Assembly: GCA_030765055.1 (NCBI GenBank)
Contig: CM060952.1
Location: 177,154,313 to 177,218,312 of the forward strand
Origin: Mantis religiosa
Lineage: Eukaryota > Arthropoda > Insecta > Mantodea > Mantidae
Length of the DNA stretch: 64,000 nt
Direction of reading: 5' to 3'
The notes beneath the pieces are model-generated. The model saw only the letters and a program-made list of their open reading frames with translations, made no database searches and was not told the origin of the DNA. Below are positions 46,815 through 57,157 of this stretch, piece after piece. Every line of letters starts with the position of its first letter. Position 1 is the stretch's first letter. The position numbers and the translations under genes are program-made.

Positions 46815-47900
46815 TAAATCTATGGATATGGCTTATTCCTTCTCGTGTTTTTAAACGTAGCACTTTATTTCCTAATGTGCTGCTAGGAGGCGTCATTTAT
46901 AAATGCCCTCTTGGAACCAGGAGAGAAGCACATTTTGAAACAAGCTGTAGTGTTACCGAGTAGCTCTGCACGTGTTTAGTTGCTCGCAACTGCTACGCAA
47001 CTGACCTGCCCTCCCCTCCAGTTGCAACCGTTCTGAGGTGGACTCGTCCAGATACCACTCCGCATCGTTGTGCACTTTTCAAGACAAAAAATACATGTGT
47101 ACTTACCTTGTAATCTTCTTGATAATACTATTAAAACAGGAACCTACAACCTCAAGTAAATACGTAGAAACGTCGCACGCTTCACAATGAACTGGTAGGC
47201 AGGTCATCGCTTCCCATAATTGCTGGGCAGTAAACCAATTTGCTTATTGCGGGTGGAATAGCCCCGTGAGCGGAACAGCCCTGTCCTATCCTAAGTTACA
47301 TTAGACCCAAAATATCTATTTCGTTTTCTTGATCTCAACCAAATTAAGGGTAGTATGTATTTGTATACGTCGTCGTCATCACTAGCGCCGGAAACATTGA
47401 CGCTACAGTTTTAAGACAGTTAAAGAGTGCAATTAATGCATTCTGATATGTTTATCTCGATACCTTTGATCTCAGAACATTTCTGTTAAATCCCAATACA
47501 GAATTTCTTGACAAATACGTTTCTAAGGTTCGGCTCTTGTTAGGATTATGAAAAGCAAAAACATGAAGTTTATTAATAATTTCTAGTTCTGGTGTTATTT
47601 AAATACCTTCTGCTTATTTTGTATCGTTTTCTCCCGCATTCTAAAATTACACCTTGCATATTGATAAGAATTGATACTGAAATTAATTGGGTGTTAGCAG
47701 TAAGAGATTTAATTTAACGTCATCAGTATAACGGCATATTAAACAAGTAATAAAATTATATAGGCATTACAGTACCTCGTTGATCTCTATGGACATAATT
47801 TTGGGTGGAAAAGCCCCGTGATTTGAGTCCTCAGTGATTTGAGTCCTATTGTTTTAATACAGTAAGTGCCAGAGTGACTGAAGTGTAAGATAGAGTAAAT
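46761..47900. other. No gene; T30 tract and GGGGCTATTCC-type motifs
   Basis: Contains a 30-bp T run (46784-46813), minus-strand motifs GGAATAGCCCC at 47255-47265 and GGAACAGCCC at 47272-47281, and GGAAAAGCCCC near 47807. Otherwise unassigned; no frame. Confidence 0.45.
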
Positions 47901-47902
47901 TA

Positions 47903-48902
47903 AGGCTCGTAGAGTGATCAAGTTCCTGAATTAGAAAGGCAAAACTGTCCGGTAAATACATTATGAGATGATGGGTGTTTATGGAAATGAATGCCCATCG
48001 TATGACTCTATTGTAAGGTGGAAAAGTAATTTTCAAACTAGTCACATGTCCCTGACAGATGAGCCAAGAGCTGGCAGACCGTCTTTGAGAGATGATGCTG
48101 TCACAGTGAAGAAAGTGGAGTGTTTAATATTGGAAGACAGACGAGCAACCATCCAAATGATCATGAATGAGAGACATCTTAGTTATGGTAGTGTGTGGAA
48201 ATTTATTCATGACAAACTTCACATGTCTAAGGTGTCTGCACAGTGGTTTCCACGTTTGCTAACGCCTTTCCAAAAGCAAACACGGCGTGACCTTTTTGAT
48301 GCTGTTGGAACAGAATGAAGATGATTTTTTATCATCTGGTAACCATAGATGAATCCTGGATCTATCAGTATGATGCAGAGACAAAAATCATAGCATTAAA
48401 TGGAAACATGCCAATCCCGCCCCCTCCCATAAAGGTTAAAGTGCAAAGGTCGGCTGGGAAGGTCATTCTTTCAGTTTTCTGGGATAGTCTGTAAGAATGA
48501 CTTCACGACAATCTCACCAAGGGTCAAAGCATCACTGGTAGATACTACTGTAATCTTCTGGACAAGTTACGAGCAGTTCAGATTAAGAAACCACGCGGTA
48601 TGCTCTCCTGGCTGATAATGCACCAGCTCATTCATGTCAAGTTGCAGTTGACAAAACAAATGAATTTGGCTTTGAGACCTTAAGGCATCCACCTCATTCG
48701 ACCGATCTCACACCAAGTGACTTTTTCTTTTTTCCCGGAAATGAAGAATCCGTTACTTGGTTGCCGATTTGGCGCCATTAATGAAGCGTAAGAATGGTTT
48801 AAAGCAAATTCTGCAGACTTCTACAATCAAGATATTTGGAAGGTCAAGAAACGCTAGGAAAAATATGTAAATCCGGATGTTGATTACGTACAGAAATACT
48901 AA
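47903..48902 (+). pseudogene. Mariner transposase, second family (M2), inactivated
   Basis: A different mariner from M1. Blocks in order: RRVIKFLN and YEMMGVYGNECPSYDSIVRW with the HTH region, TDEPRAGRPSLRDDAVTVKK linker, SYGSVWKFIHDKLHMSKVSA, LLTPFQKQTRRDLF, then a TGA. The core follows in other frames: VTIDESWIYQYDAETK (first Asp), LADNAPAHSCQVAV (second), LTPSDFFFFPEMKN (third). It ends EKYVNPDVDYVQKY plus stop at 48902. All three catalytic Asp codons survive but at least three frameshifts and stops break the frame. I did not find matching terminal repeats, so limits are those of the coding remnant. Confidence 0.82.
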
Positions 48903-49089
48903 CAAGCACATTTCAACACAAATTCTCTATCACATTTTAAAAGGGTGATACTTAAAGCTTTATATCACCACTTTGTATAGAAGTCCTATTCAAAGCTCAG
49001 TAAGTCAAAGATTAAATTCTCTATGAATGATAAGAGCATACAGCAACTTCGGTTAGCCCACTTTAAATATTATATTCATTTCAAGTTGC

Positions 49090-49605
49090 ATACTGATACC
49101 GAAATTATGGTTTGCCAGAAGTAAAGAGTCATGATGGATGTCAAAGGAATGTTGATTCTTTTTTACGACAATGGCAAGGCCAGTTGAGTTGTAGGGAAAG
49201 TTGTTATAACAAAAGCAATGAAAGAAACAGTGTCCTTAGCAGTTTTCTAAAGGGGCTCGCTTGACTTGTATGAATAGAAAATTCTTTGGATCATTTACAA
49301 TGGAGACAAAACAGCCACAAAGGGACGTTGGTTGAAAAGGAGTTTTCAGAGTGAAAGTGATACACCCACACACGCGCAGCTGTGGTCATGGAGAACAGTC
49401 TTCGGCGCGGAGCCGATGTGGGCAGTTCGTGGCTAGGAAGCCATTAGAGGAGTTTTCGGCGTCAGGCCGATGAGAGCAGTCCGGGGCGTGAAGCCTATTA
49501 GGGCGGTCAACCTGTTCTGTGTTTGATATTTGTCTGTTCATATATACGTGAGGAACGAATAAAGTTTATCGAGCAATAAACATTCTGCCGTCGGTAACTC
49601 TAAAC
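49090..49605 (+). mobile_element. LTR-B copy, plus strand (first)
   Basis: About 515 bp, from GATACCGAAATTA to CTCTAAACA. It contains ATATATACGTGAGGAACGAA and AATAAAG near 49559, consistent with an R region. A degenerate ~56-bp tandem duplication (49390-49505; TTCGGCG...GCCGATG twice) is unique to this copy. It is followed by a leader that the other two LTR-B copies share. Confidence 0.62.
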
Positions 49606-50055
49606 AGAGATTGGTAACCCTTGGTCGGCAACTTTCATTTCGATTAATTAGAGCCAACTGAAAAATGCAATGCCATGGCCGGGATTTGAACCACGGATCT
49701 ACTGGTCAAGTGGAGAATTTAATGTCATGTTGGCACGTTGACCATGGTAGCTCAAGGGTCAGAGCAACTGGACGGAAACCAGTAGATCCGTGGTTCAAAT
49801 CCCGGCCATGGCATTGCATTTTTCAGTTGGCTCTAATTAATCAAAAATCACCCATATACCGGAGTAATGTATTTAAAAGGATTAATTCTTTAAGGATTAA
49901 TTCCTCAATATAAATTTACATTTCATTTCGATATTTTAAAAGAAGAAGCAGTAAATAAATAAGTTGGAAACGGGCATTCCAGTGTTATTAAAATCTCCTT
50001 CTCACACACATCCGCGCATACCCTGAGAGAAACCTCATTGCTCGCCGACTTATTT
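49606..50055 (+). mobile_element. LTR-B leader, interrupted by a foldback element
   Basis: Primer-site-like TTGGTAACCCTTGGTCGGC directly follows the LTR, then the leader splits around an insertion (49645-49920) and resumes TTTCATTTCGATATTTTAAA, GAAACGGGCATTCCAGTGTT and CGCGCATACCCTGAGAGAAA. No gag or pol follows. Confidence 0.58.
49645..49920. mobile_element. tRNA-like foldback element, copy d (perfect hairpin)
   Basis: Inserted in the LTR-B leader with a perfect 12-bp duplication TTTCATTTCGAT (49633-49644 and 49921-49932). It contains a perfect 65-bp inverted repeat, 49642-49706 against 49778-49842 (its first three bases lie in the duplication), separated by only 71 bp. The right arm is most of a 73-nt tRNA-like module (49740-49812); the left arm is the inverted 3' part of one. 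Identity of the arms suggests a recent or gene-converted element. Confidence 0.82.
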
Positions 50056-50930
50056 GCTCGCCATTAAATTATTGCTTTACATTGGCGTCCACAACGTGGA
50101 ATTGTGTGCACCCAGAAACGTTTTAGTTACAATACATATTCATTTATTACTATTCCAGATTTTATTAACCAGGCACGCTCGTTGCAGACTTCCCGTCAGT
50201 TGATTCATATCCCGTAAAGATATGAACCTGTATTTTGAGAGATTGTAGATGCACGCGGAAGGACCCAGGAGCAGGAACTGGCTAATATATAACAATTCTT
50301 CTTCTGTCGCGCTTTTACTTTGCCACCCAGCACTACACCAACCCTTTTCAGTAACCCCTTCCACCATATCCCATTCGACATTTCATCAGTTATATACTTA
50401 ACTGCGTAGAAAACAATAGCAATTACTTCTGCTATACTGACTGCGGAATTAGGACAATTAAATTGCTAAACGGCCTCTGAGAGATACAGAAAAGCCAACT
50501 TTAAAATTTCTGAATGCGACTTATACTTTCTTTGCCATGTGATTTTGGATGTTCTTAATTCTGTCAATTAGCTTATTTTGGTTTGCCAGAAGTAGGAGCG
50601 AAGTCCATGGTAGGTACACAGAACTCGGCGGAGCAGTCTAATAAATTCCGCTCTTCCCGAGAGTGCTTTTTTAAGATAGAAATCTCTAATTTTCGAAATA
50701 CTACTTTACTGTATTAAAACATGTCTAAATAACTACAAATATTACAATTTCTAACTTAAAACTTCATTTATCTTATATTTAATTTAATTATACAAAAATA
50801 AAAGTTTTAATATCAATTTGCCGTTTTCAATAGTTTGATTTATAGATTCATAAATATACACTTGAATAAAGATGAATTTAATAAAGAATATAAACACATT
50901 GCTTTAATTAATGGCTTCAATCAACACTTT
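50056..50930. other. No gene recognised
   Basis: AT-rich sequence. A motif GGTTTGCCAGAAGTA at about 50580 also occurs near the start of LTR-B at 49109, perhaps a further LTR-B scrap. Confidence 0.4.
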
Positions 50931-50932
50931 TT

Positions 50933-51396
50933 ATATCGAAATTAAAGGGGTTTAATAAGTAAACCATCATAATGGATTTCAGAGAAATTGTGTATCTTTG
51001 TTACAAAACGTGCAAGCAGGGGCAGCGGTTTGAATAGTTGTTTTAACAAAAGAAACATGTTCATAGCAAGGTTCTGAAAGGTAGCAGTTGACTTTGTTGA
51101 ATAGGTTATTCTTCGGACGCTTCATAATGTCATGACAAAATAGTCACAAAGGCGATCTTTGGTTGAATAATGGGCTTCAAGAAAGTGAAAGTCAAACACA
51201 CCCACGCGCAGCTGTACCCGACCAGTAGGGACTTTCAGTTCATGGCTGGCAATCCATTAAGAAAGTCCTCTTCTTCTGTCTTGGTCGAGAGCAGGCCAGA
51301 AGCGATGAGAGAATACATTTGTCGGTTCATATATACGTGAAGAACGAATTAAGTTTTCTCCAGTAATAAACATTTCATAAACAGTAGCTCGAAACA
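50933..51396 (+). mobile_element. LTR-B copy, plus strand (second)
   Basis: About 464 bp from ATCGAAATTAAAGG to GCTCGAAACA. It shares ATATATACGTGAAGAACGAA, the CACCCACGCGCAGCTG block and the AATAAACATT stretch with the other copies. It lacks the tandem duplication of the first copy. Confidence 0.62.
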
Positions 51397-51615
51397 GTGA
51401 TATTGGTAACCCCTGGTCGGCAACTTAAAGTTTGATGTTCTGATAAAAGAAGCAGTCATTAAACCAGGTTGAAACGGGCATTCCAGTGTCATTAAAACTA
51501 TCCTTCTCATACATATCCACGCATAACCTAAGATAAACCTCAGTGCTTTACCCTGAGCTAAACATTATTGTATCAAACTGTAGCGGAAAGTGGAACTGAG
51601 CGACACCCAATCTTT
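51397..51615 (+). mobile_element. LTR-B leader (second copy)
   Basis: ATTGGTAACCCCTGGTCGGC, then GTTGAAACGGGCATTCCAGT, ending in a tandem pair of TATCAAACTGTAG blocks about 40 bp apart. It then stops, as in the other copies, with no coding region. Confidence 0.58.
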
Positions 51616-51699
51616 TGTATCAAACTGTAGTGCCAAAGTAGAACTCTTTGCTCACCAATATTTGCTTCATATACATTAAAAATTGAAAAATTTAAGTAT

Positions 51700-52122
51700 C
51701 AAAAACTGTTAATGACATTTCTAACCTTAGAAAAATAAAAAACGATTATAATTTAAAAAAAATTGACTCACCATCCTTGGGTTAATAAACATTTTCAAAA
51801 TATTTCTAAAGAGTTTGGTATAATTTTAGTTCCACAAAATAAATATGTTATTAAACATTTATTACATTTCTCTAAGAAGATAAAATTACTAATAAAATAT
51901 GGTATTTATCAGTTTCGATTGCCATAAAGTTTATATTGGAAAGACAAAACGTAATTTAGAAACCAGAACGAAAGAACTTTTTCATAACATTAAGTATATA
52001 TAGACGGATAAACCGGCCGTAGCAGATCATTTTTGGCCATTTAACAATAATATAAATCCATTATTTAAATTATTAAAACAATTAAATAGTCCGATAGATT
52101 TAATGGTTTGGGAAAATATATG
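51700..52122 (+). pseudogene. Penelope-like element: RT end and GIY-YIG endonuclease
   Basis: The frame from about 51775 reads FQNISKEFGIILVPQNKYVI and YGIYQF, then after one frameshift DCHKVYIGKTKRNLETRTKE, and after a stop DKPAVADHFWPF and IDLMVWENI. The YGIYQF...VYIG pair with the following conserved Arg and Glu is the GIY-YIG nuclease signature at the C-terminus of Penelope-like retroelements, preceded by the tail of their RT. It is interrupted at 52123 by a mariner; the reading resumes after 53229 with HRVMNF and IPAVHSVF. The upstream RT core is absent. Confidence 0.78.
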
Positions 52123-52317
52123 TACGAGGGCTGTTCAGTAAAGAATGATCATAATTTTATTACGGTCATGATTTACCGCAATAAAATTCAATCTTGTTAT
52201 ATTATGTTAGCTTAAAGCGAAACAAAAACGCCGTAGTAGTTCCAAAGTTGGTACTCCTGGTTCCTGCCAGTGAGAACCAGGCAAGTTCAGACATGTTCAG
52301 TATCGCCTACCGCTGCA

Positions 52318-53190
52318 ATGGAGGAATCACGCGAGGAACAATATGCGGATTTGAAATTCTGCTTTCGTCTCAACAAATCTTCAGTTGAGGCCTACACAAT
52401 GGTACAGGAGGCCTATAGAGAATCTGTTCTTCCCTACAGCACAGCTCGAAGGTGGTTTAAAATGTTTGAAGAGGACAGACAATCATTTTCAAAGGAAGGT
52501 GGAGCCAGTGCTCTAGTTACTGCTCTTACGGAAGAAAACATCAACACTGCCATTGTGAGAGAGGATCGACGAATTACCTTAAAACCACTTTCTGAAATAC
52601 TGAATATTTCATTGGGCGCCACCTTTCTGTGAAGCAGGCTGGATGCTGCATCAGGATAATGCGCGGCCAAATATTGTCAATGTTGTTGCTGAATATTCTG
52701 CGCCCACCTTGGTAGCGTAGATGGTAGCATGTCTGCCTCACGTTCAAGAGGTCCCGAGAATAAGGTTTTTTTTCCGGGGTTTTCTCTTATCCTTACAGAC
52801 GAATGTTGGGTAGCTCTAAGCTCCATTGACCCTGGACAAATTTGAACATCATTTCACCCATTTCATTCAACTGCGATATGACTTCACGTTGGAGGACGTA
52901 AATTAAAAAAAAAAAGCGAAGTGCATACCTCACCCTCCGTATAGTCCGGGTTTATCCCCATGTGAACTTTTTCTATTCCCTAACTTAAAGAAACGCCTTC
53001 GTGGGAGATATTATCCATTATCAGAAGCAGTGGTGAAGGCTGCGGAGTTGATTTTGAAGGATCTCTTGAAAATGGTTTCCAGCATGTCTTTAAAGACTGG
53101 CAGAAACGCTGGGACAAGTGCATCCAATTCAGGGGAGACTATTTTGAGAAGGACCATAAAAATTATGAGGATGAGTAATGGTGCGTTGTC
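52318..53190 (+). pseudogene. Mariner transposase, inactivated (copy c)
   Basis: Starts MEESREEQYADLKFCFRLNK at 52318 and stays open through RWFKMFEEDRQSFSKEGG and LKPLSEILNISLGAT. It then jumps to the region of HQDNARPNIVNVVAEY, losing the first catalytic Asp block. A SINE1 at 52702-52915 follows, then CIPHPPYSPG, where the family Asp-Leu has become Gly-Leu, and the C-terminal LKKRLRGRYYPLSEAV block. Confidence 0.85.
52702..52915 (+). mobile_element. SINE1 copy inside mariner copy c
   Basis: Head GCCCACCTTGG, A box TAGCGTAGATGG; the B box and the segment after GAGGTCCCGAG are deleted (about 25 bp). Then the standard body, tail GGAGGACGTAAATT and an 11-bp A run. It sits in the transposase between GCTGAATATTC and GAAGTGCATACC, with about 15 bp of mariner missing at the junction. 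Confidence 0.88.
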
Positions 53191-53230
53191 AAAAAAATAT
53201 GTGATCTTTCTTTATTGAACAGCCCTCGTA

Positions 53231-53360
53231 TTTAAAAAAAAAAAAAAAAAAAAGACATCGCGTGATGAATTTTTAAATACCGGCAGTCCATTCTGTTTTT
53301 AAATGTGTTTTATGTTCACATTTTGGTAGTACTAACAAGAACATATTATATTAACATCTC
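53231..53360 (+). pseudogene. Penelope-like element, continuation after mariner
   Basis: After the mariner's right TA a ~20-bp A run is followed by HRVMNF, a stop, then IPAVHSVF, matching the continuation expected after the WENI block before the mariner. The A run may be a slipped lysine-rich stretch. Very short and tentative. Confidence 0.45.
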
Positions 53361-55357
53361 GTGTTCGTAACGATGGCGACAGCTTTGTTGTTGCTGGCTG
53401 AAGATACGTAAACGTTTTACATGAGATCGCGATCCCGGGCAATTTATAGGAAAAATGTCACCTTTTCTTATAATGTAAGTGAAGTTTTAAGATACAAATT
53501 GTTGTATTTGTAGATATTTTTTGCTTCACTTTTAATAGTTTCATATTTTAGGTATGTCTAAATAACTTTCACCGTAGCATTAACAATTTATTTTTAAGTC
53601 AAATGAACATCAATGAAGTTACCGATAGTTCATCTTAAGCGTATTCAGCTGCAAATGTTTGGTATGATAAACCGTTACATTACTATCTTAGCTTTGGTTG
53701 AATGTGTTAAAGTAGCACTCTTATTTTGAGAAATATAAGCTCATTTTTTTCCACATAAGGGTGTCTGCATTAAAGTCAACTATAGAACACAATTCTTAGT
53801 GTTTCTAAAGGTTTTAAGCAAACCTATACAGATGTATCGTTATGCAAGAACTTCTCTTTGTTATAAATTTAACAAATCGGTGAGAAACGAATCACGTTTC
53901 GATGCAGTCCACTGGAAGGTTTAATCAGTGTCTAACGCACCGTAACGATGATAATGGGCTTTGAAACATTCTCAAATTGAGCTTGTGATGAAGCTTAAGT
54001 AAACAATTACCTTGTTCATGCCATCATTATTTCATTCGATAAACCATAAAAACCGATTAGGAATTAGCCAAAACGCTGGCATATAAAATACGATGGGATA
54101 ATTACTGCAGCAATAAATTTGTCAGGAAGACTTAACTATACCTGTGCATGTTTTATTTCTCATATTTAGTCTGTCAGTTGAAACTCTCTCAGTGTAGTAC
54201 AAAGTCTTTGATGCACGACAGAAGGATGTTTAGGCATTCCAAGAAATAAATCTCGTAATAATAAGGACCGAAAGCTCAGACATCCTTGGAACAGTTGGTC
54301 ATGCAGTCACGCCTGTTTCAGGGCACCAAAAAAGGGCTCCATTAAAGCAAGCAAGAGATATGATATCAGGGTCATGAAGCCGATGCACTTAGTGGATATT
54401 TATGTGAACTACACAAGTTTGCCCATTTCATCTCGCACCTTATCTAGTAAAGGAAAAAAAATAGTCTTCTCTGTAGTCTCAGGCTTTATTTATGGTGTCA
54501 ATAACCAGCAACTGCCACATTCTTCCCCTCGATAGGTCCAAAGCCTGTGTTAAATATATCACTCTAGTATTTTAGCGGTTAAATCATCACTCACTTGTGT
54601 AATTTTATGGACAATTCCATTATCTTGATAATGTGGGAAAGAGAAACAAAAGAAGGTACTACCTATCTTTAGCTAGCAACATTCTCGGAAAACCATTTCT
54701 CTTTTATTATTGTAAAGTCCACTGTTTTATTACAAACATTTTACATGAAATAACAAAACGCTGACAGCAACGCATATTAAGCGAGTATTAACTAAATGGA
54801 ACCATTAGTACAGTGATACTTTTTAAAATCTTCTTATTTCCTACGCTAGCTTTGCTTTCTGTTTCAAAACGTAAATGTCAGGTCTAATTGCATCCGCTAA
54901 CCTTTTTGCTCTGGTACACGTGTGACAAAGTTGTAAACTAATAGAAACAGATGCCGATAGGGCTACCTCTCGGCGGATTCTCAATCGCTTTCTCCCTGCT
55001 GGTTAATACGAGAACTCGTTTAGGAAGTCCAGTGACTATCTAATAATAAGTTCACTTTAAAACCCATTTTCTCATCCTTGACATTAAAATAGAAGCTGCA
55101 ACGGCTTGATTTCCTTTTCAGCATATATATTTGCGCTATCATTTATCAAATTACTCATTACTTTTCTTAGTTTTCCTTTAGAAATTGAATTAATGTTATG
55201 AGAGTGTTACGTTTAAGCTGTCTAAGTTATGTTTTATATTTAAGTTTTATGCGCTATTTTAGTGACCCCAAAGGATAGTAGTAATTAAAGAGCCTTAAAT
55301 AATCGAAAAGTAATATCGCAATCAACTAATATTTGCGTTCACATGAATCCTAATAAG
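53361..55357. other. No gene recognised
   Basis: About 2 kb of AT-rich sequence with no frame, RNA head or repeat I can support. Confidence 0.45.
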
Positions 55358-56670
55358 GGAGCGGATTTATAGGCACTAAAAAAGAGTGAAATAGGCAGGA
55401 TAAAAGGCACTTAAAGGGGCAAAATAGGCACATAATTTGGAACTAAAATTTTATTGAGTAAACACTTAGAAATACACAATTTTAGCAAAATGGCTCCCAA
55501 AATGCACTGTAAACGCACTATAACAAAATGGGAATCATTGCAACATATACTGCAACAAATTCGCTAAACACGTACTACTTTGAGTTTCCCTAGGCGAAAT
55601 AGTTCTACCTGTATTCCAAATTTCATAAATGGCTCCACATCAATTTAAAATAACAGATATTGTCGTTTAATTAAAATACATATAAATCCATTTCACTAAA
55701 TAAGAACCACAATGTGCAGAAATGTGTGAGGTAATTAATTAACCATGTCAAAAAACGAAAACTTGGTTTTGGGGGCTGGGGGCTTAAGAGTGAAAATTGA
55801 AATATCTGAAGTTTTTGTGAGACTTGTTTCAAATTTATACCATTTATTTTTGTGATCGATCAAGAATGGAATAATACCAAGTTTCAGTTTTCTTGTTTAT
55901 GAAGAATTAACAGTTTATGTCTAAATTACAGGTGATTTTCAAATTGTCCCACATATTGTAATTTTTAAAATTAATGTTTGTAGTATAAGTTTCTGTATGC
56001 ATTTTAATGACCTGAACCTATCTGAAATATGTCTTCGCCATATCAACAAAGAGAAAAAATAATCATACCTATTTAACAACTTTTATTTTCCTAAGCGTTT
56101 TCAGTAAGAATTAAGCATTATAATCCTTTCGAATTAAATAACAACACAAAAAATGTAAATGGGTGCACTTAATATGCAGTTGCCCTTAAAGGCATGTTTA
56201 GGATTTCATACAGATTAATAGAAAACTGTGTCCTGTGGAACATTTTGAAGTAGGAAAATGTAGAACATATGGAATCTGAAAACTCTGAGGTTAAAATTAC
56301 GTAATAGCAATTACGATACAGATGTAGGGTTATTTAAATGGTCATGTAACGTTTTCTGTACAGCGGCTAGGGAAAAAAAAACTTTATAATATTGAAGTAT
56401 GTCTATATTAATTTTAAAACAAAAAAGGCTAAATTTGGTATTGCTGTAAGTTTTGGGCCAATTTGCACAGATGTGTCTCCTTAATAAACCACCATTTGTA
56501 TATCCAGTGAGCAGCAGCATATCCCAAAAACTTCACGTTGAAACCAACAAATGCAAAAGCTGTTGTCACAAATTACAAGCAAAATAAGTTGCCTAAAAAG
56601 GCAATTTGGGACACTAATAAGCAGAGTAGATACAAAAGTATGAAATAGGCATTCATGGGCACTAAATAAA

Positions 56671-56915
56671 ATGTGTAGTGTTTAACGCCCGCTTTTACTA
56701 CATACGGCACCGCAGGCGATGACACCGATGATACATGAGATGGAGATGGAACACCGATGGAATCAGATGGCGGGGGAAACCGGAGATCCCAGAGAAAACC
56801 CGCCCCAGCGCTATATGTTGTCCACCACAAATCTCACTTTGCGGTCGCCTGGGATCAAACCCGGGCCGCCTTGGTGAGAGCCAGGCGGTCTAAACACTGA
56901 GCCACGGCGCGGCCA
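56671..56915 (-). mobile_element. SINE2 copy fused to a tRNA-Val pseudogene
   Basis: Standard SINE2 on the minus strand with A and B boxes (B box complement GGTTTGATCCCAGG). Instead of host sequence at its 5' end it is joined, via about 8 bp, to a tRNA-Val-like sequence. Similar flanks ATGGGCACTA (56656-56665 and 56989-56998) enclose both parts together. Confidence 0.82.
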
Positions 56916-56922
56916 TAAAGAA

Positions 56923-56990
56923 TGTTTCTACCCGCGATTGAACCGGGGACCTTCCGCGTGTTAGATGGATGTGATATCCGCTATACTTAT
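56923..56990 (-). pseudogene. tRNA-Val (AAC) pseudogene, 5' truncated
   Basis: Minus strand: AGTATAGCGGATATCACATC, then CATCTAACACGCGGAAGGTC and CCCGGTTCAATCGCGGGTAG, then AAACA. This follows tRNA-Val closely, with the anticodon loop CTAACAC (AAC) and an almost intact T-arm (CCCGG/GCGGG one mismatch). The 5' strand of the acceptor stem is missing, and the D-stem has changes, so it cannot fold as a normal tRNA. Confidence 0.75.
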
Positions 56991-57157
56991 GGGCACTATA
57001 AAACTAAGAAATTAGGCTAATAATTTTAGGAAACGTGCTTATAACCTAAAAGCCTACTTTTTTGAACAAAGGAATAAAATAGACAAATGTGGTAGAATCC
57101 GGCCCCTAGTCATAAATAAACACTGGATGTGAAATAGAATAATGTGACATTGAATCA

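Larger units (their letters stand above)
52125..53228 (+). mobile_element. Mariner transposon M1, copy c, with a SINE inside
   Basis: Flanked by TA (52123-52124 and 53229-53230), with CGAGGGCTGTTCAGTAAAG and CTTTATTGAACAGCCCTCG at the ends. Total 1104 bp including a ~214-bp SINE1, so the mariner itself is only about 890 bp: the middle of the transposase (from just past the second HTH to just before the second catalytic Asp) is deleted near 52625. Confidence 0.92.
55358..57106. mobile_element. Possible hAT-like non-autonomous element
   Basis: The left edge AGGGAGCGGATTTATAGGCA and the right edge (complement CTAGGGGCCGGATTCTACCA) are loosely inverted, in the style of hAT ends. Next to both ends GGCACTA/GGCACTT-type motifs recur (55374, 55403, 56658, 56992). 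No open frame for a transposase. No clear 8-bp duplication, so the call is weak. It contains the SINE2/tRNA-Val insertion. Confidence 0.35.
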
